Part shown: piece after piece, positions 1 to 8,583 of the stretch
How the letters are laid out: every line of letters begins with the position of its first letter
How positions within the stretch are numbered: the first letter of the stretch is position 1
NCBI GenBank assembly: GCA_044433365.1
Contig: JAWXTR010000038.1
Span: 1-24,898, forward strand
Reading direction: 5' to 3'
Length of the DNA stretch: 24,898 nt
From: CAMQVM01 sp044433365
Lineage (GTDB): Bacteria; Bacteroidota; Bacteroidia; Bacteroidales; Rikenellaceae
Notes under the pieces: generated by a model
The model's input: only the letters and a program-made list of their open reading frames with translations
Databases searched by the model: none
Told to the model about the DNA's origin: nothing
Translations under genes and position numbers: made by a program

Positions 1-931
1 TGAGTTTATCTCTAAACTCCACAATCCTATCGTAAGGCGATGAGGCAAGCGGCGAATCGGGTATTTTATGAAAACGTATAAGATTAATTCTACACTTCAA
101 TCCTTTTAAAAGGGCAACTAATCCCTTTAAATGACGCTCACCATCGTTTACACCCTTAAACATAATATATTCGAAACTCACTCTGCGTTGGTGTGAAAAA
201 TCGTAATGTTTGATAAGTGCCACAACATCCTCAATTCTATACGCTTTTTCGACAGGCATAAGCTCCAAACGCTCCGAAGCAAATGGGTTGTGCAAACTTA
301 CTGCCAAATGCACCGAACACTCCTCAATAAATCGTCGAAGTGCAGGAATAATGCCGATAGTAGAGAGAGTTATACGTGTAGGACTCATACCATAGCCCCA
401 AGAAGAGGTTAGAATCTCAAAACTCTTCATAACACAATCTACATTATCGAGCGGTTCGCCCATTCCCATATAGACAAGGTTTGTAAGTGGAGTTTCACGA
501 TTTACCTCACGAATTTGGTTTAAAATTTCGCCCGTTGTCAGTTGGTGTTTATATCCACCTCTACCAGTCATACAAAATTTACAATTCATCTTACATCCAG
601 CTTGCGAAGAGACACAAAGAGTAGCTCTATCACCATCGGGAATCATGACGCTTTCGATTTGCTGCTCTTTGGCGGTGATAAAGATATATTTTGTGGTTCC
701 ATCCCTCGAGACCACTTTATCTTCGTAAAGCTCCGTGCCAACAATATACTCTTGTGATAGTTTTTCACGAAAACCTTTGGAAAGAGTGCTCATATCTTCT
801 AAAGAGCTGCAATTTTTTTCATACAACCACTGTGCAATTTGCTTTGCACGAAATTTTGGCTCACCATACTCTTTCACTATCTCCTGTAGCTCCGAGAGAG
901 TCTTACCAAATAACCATTTTTTACTATTCAT
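1..931 (-). CDS. rlmN: 23S rRNA (adenine-C2)-methyltransferase RlmN, 3' end cut by window edge
   Basis: Radical-SAM enzyme that methylates C2 of adenine 2503 in 23S rRNA (and A37 of some tRNAs). Reading leftwards from the ATG at 929-931, the protein begins MNSKKWLFGKTLSEL and has the RlmN N-terminal helical domain (EPKFRAKQIAQWLYEK). It continues with TLCVSSQAGC and the iron-sulfur motif CKMNCKFC (CxxxCxxC) followed by MTGRGG, then NLVYMGMGEPL, the SAM-binding GMSPTRITLSTIGI and LAVSLHNPF, all diagnostic of RlmN. The frame is open to base 1, so the C-terminus with the second catalytic cysteine lies outside the window. A possible -7 box (TAATTTTG on the minus strand, 935-942) ends only 3 bases before the ATG, which hints at a very short leader. 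Family assignment is firm; the alternative Cfr lacks the RlmN-like context here. Confidence 0.95.
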   Translation of the reverse strand, partial: MNSKKWLFGKTLSELQEIVKEYGEPKFRAKQIAQWLYEKNCSSLEDMSTLSKGFREKLSQEYIVGTELYEDKVVSRDGTTKYIFITAKEQQIESVMIPDGDRATLCVSSQAGCKMNCKFCMTGRGGYKHQLTTGEILNQIREVNRETPLTNLVYMGMGEPLDNVDCVMKSFEILTSSWGYGMSPTRITLSTIGIIPALRRFIEECSVHLAVSLHNPFASERLELMPVEKAYRIEDVVALIKHYDFSHQRRVSFEYIMFKGVNDGERHLKGLVALLKGLKCRINLIRFHKIPDSPLASSPYDRIVEFRDKL

Positions 932-1507
932 CGTCAAAATTAAGGAATAAACTAACGAAATAAATATTACAACAAATTTTTTATAACTCTCTGTTAAATT
1001 TTATTTTTTATCGTAAAATAGTGAGAGTTTAAATCATCTAAAATTTATTTAAAAAATTATCTTAACAAACTGTTTTATACTATATTTGCCTAGCTTTATA
1101 GCAATATGATATAGATGTTTTTAAACACTGTTTTTACTCAAAAACAGGTTGTTTTTAGAGTCTATTTCACTACAAACTTACACAAAAAATACCTTTTATA
1201 AAAAAAATTATTCCAAAAACCCTTTTTTTTAATAAAAAAGTTATTAATTTTGCTATCAGATAATGAAGATAACGACAAAAAAAGTTCGGTTATTTTCACA
1301 AAAAACTATCGAAAATGTTAAAAATATCGCAAAAATTGCCCTTAAAATAATATTTTTGTATTAAATTTTAATTAACGCTTTTTTCTTTAAAATATTTTTA
1401 CCATTTTTGTAGAAATATTTAGCACCACCCAATGCCCTTGCAGCGCAAAGTAATGGCAAAAGTTGAAACATAAAATTTGAAATATAAACGTTAAAAAATA
1501 ATTTATA
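932..1507. other. AT-rich intergenic region between divergent rlmN and the tonB-like gene
   Basis: No convincing gene. It holds a weak hairpin CTGTTTTT-ACTC-AAAAACAG (1128-1147) followed by a T-rich stretch, and -7-like boxes TATATTTG (1081-1088, plus) and TATTTTTG (1351-1358, plus) without a clear -33 box at the right spacing. A 60-codon reading frame on the minus strand (1361-1543) overlaps the start of the next gene and has no recognisable content. Promoters for both divergent genes must lie here, but I cannot fix them beyond these boxes. Confidence 0.5.
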
Positions 1508-2194
1508 ATGGAAGTAAAAAAAACGCCCAAAGCAGATCTTCAAAACAAGAAAGGAATCTTTTCTTTAATAGGTCTTGCGCTTTCAATTTTGCTTATGATT
1601 GGCTTATTTAGCTGGAGCAAGGCAGAGTTAGTTTACGAAGAGATGGCCACAGAAGAGGTTATTGTTGAGAACGACGTAGTTGAAATTACTCGTCAAGAGC
1701 CACCAAAGGTTACACCTCCTAAGGTTGCTACACCACAAATCACCGATATGATTGATATCATTCGTGATGATGTTAAACTTGAAGAGTCTGTAGACCTATT
1801 CTCTCAAGACTTTACAGAGGATACTCAAATTGAGATTATGGATATCGCTGAAGAGGTAGAAGAGGTAGTTGACGAGGATGTACCAGTGTTCCAGGCTGAA
1901 AAAATGCCAGGTTTCCAAGGTGGTACAACTGATGCTTTCCGTAAATGGGTTCAAAGTAAAGTTACTTATCCTTCAATTGCTGAAGAGAACAACATCTCTG
2001 GTCGTGTAACTCTAATGTTCGTTGTTGAGCGTGATGGTTCGGTTTCAAACATCAAAGTTATTAGTAGCCCTGATAAATCTCTTTCTGAAGAGTGTATCCG
2101 TGTTATTCAAAAAGCTCCAAAATGGACTCCAGGTGAGCAACGTGGTAAACCAGTACGTGTAAACGTAACAATTCCAATTACTTTCAAACTATAA
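1508..2194 (+). CDS. TonB-family energy-transducing protein
   Basis: Inner-membrane anchored periplasmic protein of the TonB family, which passes proton-motive force to TonB-dependent outer-membrane receptors. Residues 16-36 form one transmembrane helix after a short lysine-rich cytoplasmic tail (N-in). Residues about 58-75 have a short Pro/Lys stretch (PPKVTPPKVATPQ), shorter than in classic TonB. Residues 80-130 are strongly acidic. Residues 140-228 are a typical TonB C-terminal domain: YPSIAEENNISGRV, then FVVERDGSVSNIKV, then APKWTPGEQRGKPVRV and the IPITF ending. No ExbB/ExbD genes are adjacent, so it may be one of several TonB paralogs or act with ExbBD encoded elsewhere. It could serve the receptor at 6043-8556, but nothing local ties the two. 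It is followed by a good terminator and is probably monocistronic. Confidence 0.9.
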   Translation: MEVKKTPKADLQNKKGIFSLIGLALSILLMIGLFSWSKAELVYEEMATEEVIVENDVVEITRQEPPKVTPPKVATPQITDMIDIIRDDVKLEESVDLFSQDFTEDTQIEIMDIAEEVEEVVDEDVPVFQAEKMPGFQGGTTDAFRKWVQSKVTYPSIAEENNISGRVTLMFVVERDGSVSNIKVISSPDKSLSEECIRVIQKAPKWTPGEQRGKPVRVNVTIPITFKL

Positions 2195-2235
2195 TCGAAA
2201 GTTAAATAGGTAGTTTTGTAACTACACAAAATATA

Positions 2236-2280
2236 GGGTGTCTCAAATTTCTGGATTTGAGCACCCTTGTTTATATTTTT
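2236..2280 (+). terminator. Intrinsic terminator after the tonB-like gene
   Basis: GGGTGTCTCAAAT (2236-2248) pairs with ATTTGAGCACCC (2255-2266), with one mismatch or bulge and a 6-nt loop. A T-rich tract (TTGTTTATATTTTT) follows. It lies 41 bases after the stop codon. Confidence 0.75.
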
Positions 2281-2323
2281 AGAAATTATACAATTATTTT
2301 AAATTTAAACGTTATTATATACT

Positions 2324-2374
2324 AAAGGAACTTCTAAAATTTCTCAAAATCCAAAATTTAGAACTCCTCTAAAA
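2324..2374. repeat. Dispersed imperfect palindrome, family 1
   Basis: Left arm AAAGGAACTTCTAAAAT and right arm TTTAGAACTCCTCT can fold back; the middle reads TTCTCAAAATCC. The same sequence recurs with changes before many genes in this window (for example 12299-12343 and 22253-22302). It ends 65 bases before hflX. Confidence 0.75.
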
Positions 2375-2439
2375 CAAAAAAATATTAAATATCTTTTTTG
2401 TAGAAACTATTCTGCAAATTAAAGGATTTAAAACTATAT

Positions 2440-3633
2440 ATGGAAAAAGGTAAATTAATAGAAAATAATATTGAACAGGTGATTCTTGTATCGGTTGTAA
2501 CTGATACAAAATCGTTAAAAAGCAATGATGAATTTTTAGACGAGTTGGAGTTTTTAGCTGAGACAGCTGGAGCTACAACTGTTTGTCGTTTTACTCAACG
2601 CCTACCTCGCCCTCACAATCGCACTTATGTTGGAGAGGGTAAGCTTGCCGAAATTAAGGAGTATATGGAGGAGCGAGAGATTAAGTGTGTTATTTTTGAC
2701 GACGAACTATCTCCATCTCAGCTACGTAATATTGAGCAGGAGCTTGAGGCTAAAGTTTTAGATCGTACAAACTTAATTCTCGATATTTTTGCAGCTCGTG
2801 CCACAACAGCTTATGCTAAGACTCAAGTAGAGTTGGCTCAATATCAATATCTACTACCTCGACTTACTCGAATGTGGACTCACTTAGAGCGTCAAAAAGG
2901 GGGTATCGGTATGCGTGGTCCTGGTGAGACTGAAATAGAGACCGACCGTCGTATTATTCGTGATAAGATGTCGAGACTTCGTGAGGAGTTAAAGAAAATC
3001 GACCGTCAAATGGCTACTCAGCGTAGCAATCGTGGTTCGATGGTGCGAATTGCGCTTGTAGGTTATACAAATGTTGGAAAATCTACGCTTATGAATGTAG
3101 TTTCAAAAAGTGAGGTTTTTGCTGAAAACAAGCTATTTGCAACTCTCGATACAACTGTTAGAAAGGTGGTTTTAGAGAATATACCAGTACTTCTAACCGA
3201 TACAGTAGGATTTATACGTAAACTACCTCACCAACTTGTAGAGTCGTTTAAATCTACGCTTGACGAGGTAAGAGAGGCTGAGCTACTTCTGCACGTGGTA
3301 GATATTTCGCACCCAAATTTTGAAGATCAAATTACGGTTGTAAACAACACCCTTGCCGAAATTGGTGCTGGAGACAAGCCTATGATTATGGTTTTCAATA
3401 AGATTGATGCCTACAACTATGTTGAGAAAGATGAGTTTGACCTCACACCTTTACAACCTGAAAACTACACCCTAGATGAGGTAAAAGATAGTTGGATGGC
3501 AAAAACTGGCGATATGTCGCTATTTATCTCTGCAAAAGATAGAATCAATATTGATGAATTTAGAGCAGAACTATATAAAATGGTGCGCACACTTCATATC
3601 AAACATTATCCACACAATAATTTCTTGTATTAA
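2440..3633 (+). CDS. hflX: Ribosome-associated GTPase HflX
   Basis: GTPase that binds the 50S subunit and splits stalled or stressed ribosomes. It has the HflX N-terminal domain (residues about 10-110, including RTYVGEGKLAEI and CVIFDDELSPSQLRN), a helical linker with the glycine-rich HflX signature GGIGMRGPGETEIETDRR (154-171), and then the G domain. G-domain motifs are G1 GYTNVGKST (208-216), G3 DTVG (254-257), G4 NKID (320-323) and a G5-like SAKD near the C-terminus. The length of 397 residues is normal for the family. The stop TAA shares its last A with the ATG of the dCMP deaminase gene (TAATG), so the two are very likely one transcript with coupled translation. A family-1 repeat lies in the upstream gap. 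Confidence 0.95.
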   Translation: MEKGKLIENNIEQVILVSVVTDTKSLKSNDEFLDELEFLAETAGATTVCRFTQRLPRPHNRTYVGEGKLAEIKEYMEEREIKCVIFDDELSPSQLRNIEQELEAKVLDRTNLILDIFAARATTAYAKTQVELAQYQYLLPRLTRMWTHLERQKGGIGMRGPGETEIETDRRIIRDKMSRLREELKKIDRQMATQRSNRGSMVRIALVGYTNVGKSTLMNVVSKSEVFAENKLFATLDTTVRKVVLENIPVLLTDTVGFIRKLPHQLVESFKSTLDEVREAELLLHVVDISHPNFEDQITVVNNTLAEIGAGDKPMIMVFNKIDAYNYVEKDEFDLTPLQPENYTLDEVKDSWMAKTGDMSLFISAKDRINIDEFRAELYKMVRTLHIKHYPHNNFLY

Positions 3634-4085
3634 TGGAAGAGAAATATTTAGAGTTATATAAAGAGGAAAAACAGAGAAATTTAGATATAAGATACCTTAA
3701 AATGGCTCGAATATGGGCTACAAACTCGTATTGTGTTCGTCGTCAAGTTGGTGCACTTATTGTTAAAGATAAGATGATTATATCGGATGGATATAATGGT
3801 ACTCCGCAAGGTTTTGAGAATGTTTGTGAGACTGACGATGGACGAACTAAACCTTATGTGCTCCATGCCGAGGCAAATGCTATTACAAAAGTTGCAAAAT
3901 CTAATAATAGTAGCTTAGGAAGTACTCTCTACGTTACAGCTTCACCATGTATAGAGTGTGCAAAGTTGATTATTCAAGCAGGTATTGTAAGAGTTGTCTT
4001 TGCCGATGCCTACCATAGTGATGAAGGGTTGCAATTGCTCCATAGAGCAGGAATTGAGGTTGTAATGATTGAGGGCGACTTCTAA
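3633..4085 (+). CDS. dCMP / cytidine deaminase family protein (ComEB-like)
   Basis: Zinc-dependent deaminase, most likely converting dCMP to dUMP for thymidylate synthesis. Zinc and catalytic residues are visible: H78 and E80 in LHAEANA, and C106 and C109 in SPCIECA. The NSYCVRRQVGALIVKDKMII segment and SDGYNGTP are typical of deoxycytidylate deaminases of Bacteroidota. The length (150 aa) fits the single-domain family. The ATG overlaps the hflX stop by one base. The last codons and stop (GAC TTC TAA) coincide with the left arm of a family-1 palindrome (4072-4106), so the repeat seems to have set the present C-terminus. Substrate is inferred from family; an RNA or free-base deaminase is less likely. 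Confidence 0.9.
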   Translation: MEEKYLELYKEEKQRNLDIRYLKMARIWATNSYCVRRQVGALIVKDKMIISDGYNGTPQGFENVCETDDGRTKPYVLHAEANAITKVAKSNNSSLGSTLYVTASPCIECAKLIIQAGIVRVVFADAYHSDEGLQLLHRAGIEVVMIEGDF

Positions 4086-4106
4086 ATCCAGAATTTAGAA
4101 CTCCCC
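4072..4106. repeat. Family-1 palindrome spanning the dCMP deaminase stop codon
   Basis: AGGG..GACTTCTAAAT pairs with ATTTAGAACTCCCC around a short CCAGA loop. The left arm supplies the stop codon of the upstream gene. It could act as a weak terminator or RNA-stabilising hairpin, although no T-run follows. Confidence 0.7.
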
Positions 4107-4128
4107 AAAGGAAGATTTATAATAACAG

Positions 4129-5328
4129 ATGAATAGATATTTATTAATAGCATTAATCTCAATATTTGTTTGCTCATACACATTTGCGCAAGTTGTTGAT
4201 AATAATGATTTACAACAGCAGCAAGAGCAACAGTATGATAAACGCTATGAGCGACAAATGCGACGTGATTCGATACGTGCAGGCAAAAAGGTGTGGATTT
4301 CTGTTTTAGGGGGTCCGAGTTACACTCCAGAGGCATCGTTTGGAGTAGGTGGGGCAATGCTCGCCAGCTTTAAAATAAACAGCGAAGATACAGTTTCATA
4401 TCGCTCATTTCTACCTATAGGATTTAATATTTCGCTCAACAACACTCTAGTTATTGCTGGTGCAGGAACGCTTTTTATTAATGAAAACAAATTTAGGATA
4501 TACTCCTCATACGGCTATCGTAATGAGCCAGCTCACTACTACGGAAAAGGGTTTGAATCGATAGAATCAAACTACCGTAGCGATACAACGACTCTCTATA
4601 ATCGAGAGTATATACAGTTCTATCCTCGCTTTGTGTGGGAGGTGAAAAAATCGCTCTATTTAGGTGTTCTTTTCGAGCTAAACTACTCTAAAAATAGCGA
4701 TATAAACAGTGTAATGGCGCAAGACGACTACTTTAATAAATTCTCTTCAAAATACAAAAATATAGGTGTTGGGGGAATTATTCAGTATGATACTCGTGAT
4801 GATGTTGCCACTCCAAATAGCGGTGTATACCTTAGCGCAACCTCTAAAATGTTTGGTCACTACATAGGAGGTGACTACAACTACCAAATTTTGGATTTAG
4901 AGTATCGTCAATTTCAACCGCTCTTTAAACGTGCACTAATTGGTTGGACTACACGGGCGCAAATAGGGTTTAACGATGTGCCCTTTAGCGAACTTCCAAC
5001 TTTTGGCTCACCTTTCGACCTGCGTGGCTATTATTTAGGGCAATATCGTGATAAAAGCATGGCGTATGGCATTGCTGAATATCGCCAAATGTTTGGCACT
5101 GAGGAAGATTTAGCACAGGGGCGTTTGCTCTCAAAATTTGGCTATGTAGCATGGATTGGTACAGGCACCCTTGGCGACACCCCAAAAGAGTGGGATAGAT
5201 GGAAGATGAACTACGGTGCTGGTATCAGAATACAAATCCAACCTCGCAAAAATTTCAGGGTCGACATAGGTAAAGTACCTGGTGTTAAGGGCGTTCAGTT
5301 TTATATGAATATGACTGAAGCGTTTTAA
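4129..5328 (+). CDS. Omp85 / surface-antigen (D15) type outer-membrane beta-barrel protein
   Basis: Starts with a signal peptide (MNRYLLIALISIFVCSYTFA, cleavage probably before Q21), then a short Gln/Arg-rich charged linker (about 22-55), then a membrane barrel to the C-terminal phenylalanine. The Omp85 barrel signature is present: GGIIQYDTRDDVATPNSGVY followed later by FDLRGYYLGQYRDK, the latter matching the conserved RGY/RGF loop motif. There are no POTRA repeats; at 399 residues it is essentially the barrel alone, so it is not BamA or TamA proper. Such barrel-only members are common in Bacteroidota and their cargo is unknown. The final residue F fits a BamA-inserted barrel. It is separated from the deaminase by a family-1 repeat and may be cotranscribed with it. 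Confidence 0.85.
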   Translation: MNRYLLIALISIFVCSYTFAQVVDNNDLQQQQEQQYDKRYERQMRRDSIRAGKKVWISVLGGPSYTPEASFGVGGAMLASFKINSEDTVSYRSFLPIGFNISLNNTLVIAGAGTLFINENKFRIYSSYGYRNEPAHYYGKGFESIESNYRSDTTTLYNREYIQFYPRFVWEVKKSLYLGVLFELNYSKNSDINSVMAQDDYFNKFSSKYKNIGVGGIIQYDTRDDVATPNSGVYLSATSKMFGHYIGGDYNYQILDLEYRQFQPLFKRALIGWTTRAQIGFNDVPFSELPTFGSPFDLRGYYLGQYRDKSMAYGIAEYRQMFGTEEDLAQGRLLSKFGYVAWIGTGTLGDTPKEWDRWKMNYGAGIRIQIQPRKNFRVDIGKVPGVKGVQFYMNMTEAF

Positions 5329-5394
5329 TTTAATTCGTAATTCGTAATGCGTAATGCGTAATTACGAATTACGAATTACGAATTACGAATTAAA
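5329..5394. repeat. 66-nt near-perfect palindrome built from AATTCGT/ACGAATT repeats
   Basis: The left half (TTTAATTCGTAATTCGTAAT, then two GCGTAAT units) is the reverse complement of the right half (ATTACGAA repeated, ending ATTAAA) except at two positions. It has no loop of its own. It begins right after the upstream stop codon and ends 5 bases before the rnhB ATG, so rnhB mRNA would start inside or just after a strong hairpin. Confidence 0.8.
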
Positions 5395-5399
5395 TAAGT

Positions 5400-5993
5400 A
5401 TGTTATTACAATTTCAAAATAAAGATTTAATTGAGGCAGGCGTAGACGAAGCAGGAAGAGGCTGTCTAGCAGGTTCGCTATTTGCCGCTGCGGTGATTTT
5501 ACCACCCGATTTCTACCACCCTCTTTTGAATGATTCAAAAAAGATGAGCGAGAAAAATCGCTATATTCTTCGTGATATAATAATCGAAAAGGCAATTGCG
5601 TGGAGCGTTGCAGAGGTTACAGCTGAAGAGATAGATGAAATAAATGTGCTGAATGCAGCATTTTTGGGGATGAATAGAGCCATTGAGTCGTTAAAAGTCA
5701 CTCCAGAAAAATTATTAATCGATGGTAATCGCTTTAGATCTAATACAACTATTCCGTATGAGTGTATAGTTAAAGGCGATGGTAAATTTGCCTCTATTGC
5801 AGCCGCTTCGGTGCTTGCAAAGACCTTTCGTGACGACTATATCACTGCTCTTGACAAAGATTATCCAGAGTATGGCTGGGCAAAAAATAAGTCGTATGGC
5901 ACTGCTGCTCACCGTAAGGCTATCGAGGAGTATGGACTATCTCCACTGCATCGAAAAAGCTTTAAAATTAAAGGTGATTTAGAGCTTTTTTAG
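5400..5993 (+). CDS. rnhB: Ribonuclease HII
   Basis: Endonuclease that removes ribonucleotides and RNA from RNA-DNA hybrids. The diagnostic N-terminal motif DEAGRGCLAG is at 16-25, with catalytic D16 and E17. D108 lies in LLIDGNRF and the last acidic residue (about D145) in SVLAKTFRDDYI. NDSKKMSEK (44-52) is the conserved substrate loop, and the C-terminal SPLHRKSFKIK is typical. The length of 197 residues is normal for the single-domain enzyme. The chosen ATG follows immediately after the 66-nt palindrome; no alternative start precedes the DEAGRG motif. It converges with the receptor gene on the opposite strand; a short imperfect hairpin around ACTATT/AATAGT (about 6001-6025) is the only candidate terminator. 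Confidence 0.95.
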   Translation: MLLQFQNKDLIEAGVDEAGRGCLAGSLFAAAVILPPDFYHPLLNDSKKMSEKNRYILRDIIIEKAIAWSVAEVTAEEIDEINVLNAAFLGMNRAIESLKVTPEKLLIDGNRFRSNTTIPYECIVKGDGKFASIAAASVLAKTFRDDYITALDKDYPEYGWAKNKSYGTAAHRKAIEEYGLSPLHRKSFKIKGDLELF

Positions 5994-6042
5994 GTGTGTA
6001 ACTATTTGTAAATTAATTAATAGTAGTTTTGTGAATGACCCT

Positions 6043-8556
6043 TTAAAATGCCAATTTTACATAAACTAAAGGGGTAAAAGGGGTGCTTCCACTTTCAACA
6101 TTAATACCTGTTTGTTGGTCGTAAGGAATACGACTAAAATTGTTATATTTTATATTTTGGGCATCTGTTACATTTAAAATCGAGAGACCTATATCGCTTT
6201 TAAAAAATTTTGTTTGAAACGAATATGTACCACTTATATCCAAACGATTGTAGTCGGGTTCGGTGTATATATTTTTGGCAACATCTGTATATAGTGGAAA
6301 TCCTGAACCAAAAATATATGTTGCAGAAAGATGAAATTTGCCTAAACGAACTATCCCTGCCGCTTTAAATTCATGGCGTATATCTTGTGGTGAGCGACGA
6401 TAAATGTAGTTAGCATAGTTGTCAAAACGTTCAAGGCTGCTTGCTAGAGAGTATGAGAGCCAAAACGAGCTACCATTGTTAAAATCTCGTTTTCCATAAA
6501 AATCTACACCCATAGCTTTGCTCTGACCATAATATATTGTACTTCCATTTTTCCAAGAAATATAGCGAGTAAGTCCATCAAATTTTTTATAGTAACCATC
6601 TACAGTGAAAATATACTCTTTAGGTGTATAAGCCGCACCTAACACAAAATGTTGTGCCTCAACCACCTCTGCTCCATTTTGCCCTGCTATATTCCAACAG
6701 TAAATATAGTTTTCACCATCATTTGAAAGCGAAGTTTCGACTGTAAATTGGTGATATATACCCCATGCTGCATTGAATTTTAAATTTTCAATAGGGTTGT
6801 AGTGCAACGATAGGCGAGGGTCTAAATATTGTCTGTTATTACCCGAAAAGTAGGTCGATCTTAATCCTGCTGAAACTGAAAGAGGAGAGGAGATTTCAAA
6901 TCTATCCTCTGCAAAAATTGTATATCGCACTGCCTGTTCCTCAATCCAAATAAAATTTGTTGATAGTGAATCTTCTCTAATAAACGAAGAGTTTGCCACT
7001 GCTTCAGCTCCAAATGAGAGATTATGACGCTGAGCAATTGAGGCTTGACCTTGAGCTTTTACCGACATTTCAGCGATGTTATTTTGCGCATACTCATCGC
7101 TACTACTACCTTCATCCAGATAAAGAGTATCGCTCGAAACAGTACGATTTCTATTAAATCCATGTTGCAATTCAGAGTAAGATGCAGACAAAGAGGTTGA
7201 CAAACCATTAATCCATCGTTTACCATAATATCCACTTAGCCCCACCTGCTTATTACGTTCATTGGCATCCTGCTTAATTGTGCGAATAACTGAGGTATTG
7301 TCAGATTTTTCAAATAAACTATCGTAGGTTAAATCATAAGATAGGCGGTCGGTTGCGTAAATAGAACTTAAATAGAAAAGATCGCCATTATCTCCTCTAA
7401 AGCTATATTTTATGTTGTAATCACGAAATTTATAATCCGGAGTTGTGCTAATAGTATCTTCTAAATTCTTAATTTGACCATAATATTTTATATCATTTGA
7501 ACCTAGCATATCTATATAATTTTGTCGATATGCCGCCAATAGGGTAGATTTCTTACCTATAGGTAGCTCCACCATACCATTCAAAGTTTCGTTATTAAGA
7601 AAAAGACCAACTGTAGGCTGCGAAACCCCTCCCAGCTTACCTCTAATATTTGCAACTCCTCCAGCAGCATCTGGTTGAAGAGCATCATATCCTCCACGAT
7701 ATAGGTCGATACGACTCACCATATATGGATTAATGGTGCTAATATTGTCGCTAAAGTTTGACAATCCCCAAAGTGCAATACCATCGAAATATGTACGAGA
7801 TGTTCCATCAGGACTACCCCATAAAATAAGCTCACTAGACTGCTCTCCAGAGGCTAATACGCCTGGCTGAACACGTAATAGATTAAAAATTGCATCATCA
7901 CCATTTCCTGGCATATAACTAGCGATTTGCTGTGTAACGGTGATAAGTCCAGCTTTCATCCCAACTTGAGTGGTACGCTCTACGGGGTAATATTGTATTT
8001 CGACCTCATCTATCTCTATTATATCTGGTGTTAGATTTATCTTTACTCTTTCGCCTGCTTGAATTAGCGTGTCTATTTTGTAATAACCTAAATATGATGC
8101 TTTTAAGGTAAATTCATCGTTTAAGGGATGTCCAATACTAAAATTCCCATTATCGTCGCTATAGGTAGCAAATTCGCCAACTTCTACATAAGCGTTAGGC
8201 AGAGGTTCGCCACTTATTTTATCTACTACTTGACCAACAAGAGGAAGCGGAGGCAATAACTCTTTAGGGTAGACAACAAAAACATCATCTACAAGCTCCC
8301 AACCGAATGGCAGTTCTGATAAAATCACATCTAAAAAAGAGGCTGGAGAGCTATATTCTCCTGAGATAGTGGCACTATGACGTGACAACTCCTCATTGTC
8401 GAAAGATAGATGAAAATCATAAAATTCTGAAATATCAAAAAGAATCTTATCTAACGACTGAGAATAATAATTCACCTTTAGACTCTGTGCATAGAGTCTA
8501 AAGGTGAATATTGGCAACAACAGTAGTAGTATGAGTAGAGTTAGAATCTTTTTCAA
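6043..8556 (-). CDS. TonB-dependent receptor with STN signalling domain and CarboxypepD-like domain
   Basis: Outer-membrane active transporter of the FecA-like signalling class. It has a signal peptide (residues 1-23, ending LYAQ). An STN domain follows (about 27-95, LDKILFDISEFYDFHLSFD and a VVYP end), then a CarboxypepD_reg-like Ig fold (about 107-185, VGQVVDKISGEPLPNAYVEV) and a plug (about 190-310, with DAIFNLLRVQPGV and RIDLYRGGYDALQ). The remainder is a 22-stranded type barrel ending in VYVKLAF. It has 837 residues, no stop or frameshift. The STN domain and the sigma/anti-sigma genes just upstream (27-bp gap) indicate cell-surface signalling: ligand binding is relayed through the anti-sigma to the ECF factor. 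The substrate is unknown; iron chelates, vitamins or oligosaccharides are all possible. No SusD-like partner is present, which argues against a glycan system. Confidence 0.9.
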   Translation of the reverse strand: MKKILTLLILLLLLPIFTFRLYAQSLKVNYYSQSLDKILFDISEFYDFHLSFDNEELSRHSATISGEYSSPASFLDVILSELPFGWELVDDVFVVYPKELLPPLPLVGQVVDKISGEPLPNAYVEVGEFATYSDDNGNFSIGHPLNDEFTLKASYLGYYKIDTLIQAGERVKINLTPDIIEIDEVEIQYYPVERTTQVGMKAGLITVTQQIASYMPGNGDDAIFNLLRVQPGVLASGEQSSELILWGSPDGTSRTYFDGIALWGLSNFSDNISTINPYMVSRIDLYRGGYDALQPDAAGGVANIRGKLGGVSQPTVGLFLNNETLNGMVELPIGKKSTLLAAYRQNYIDMLGSNDIKYYGQIKNLEDTISTTPDYKFRDYNIKYSFRGDNGDLFYLSSIYATDRLSYDLTYDSLFEKSDNTSVIRTIKQDANERNKQVGLSGYYGKRWINGLSTSLSASYSELQHGFNRNRTVSSDTLYLDEGSSSDEYAQNNIAEMSVKAQGQASIAQRHNLSFGAEAVANSSFIREDSLSTNFIWIEEQAVRYTIFAEDRFEISSPLSVSAGLRSTYFSGNNRQYLDPRLSLHYNPIENLKFNAAWGIYHQFTVETSLSNDGENYIYCWNIAGQNGAEVVEAQHFVLGAAYTPKEYIFTVDGYYKKFDGLTRYISWKNGSTIYYGQSKAMGVDFYGKRDFNNGSSFWLSYSLASSLERFDNYANYIYRRSPQDIRHEFKAAGIVRLGKFHLSATYIFGSGFPLYTDVAKNIYTEPDYNRLDISGTYSFQTKFFKSDIGLSILNVTDAQNIKYNNFSRIPYDQQTGINVESGSTPFTPLVYVKLAF

Positions 8557-8583
8557 ATTTTGATAATGGCTAATTACGGTTAG

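Noticed and set aside
1361..1543. 60-codon minus-strand reading frame upstream of the tonB-like gene
   Set aside because: Low-complexity Phe/Lys/Asn-rich translation of AT-rich DNA, overlapping the start of the tonB-like gene; no recognisable motif.
4082..4357. 91-codon minus-strand frame opposite the start of the Omp85-type gene
   Set aside because: Antisense shadow of a well-supported gene with signal peptide; no domain.
6043..8556. SusC-type polysaccharide utilisation system
   Set aside because: No SusD-like gene or glycosidase is adjacent, and the STN domain with sigma/anti-sigma points to a FecA-like signalling receptor instead.
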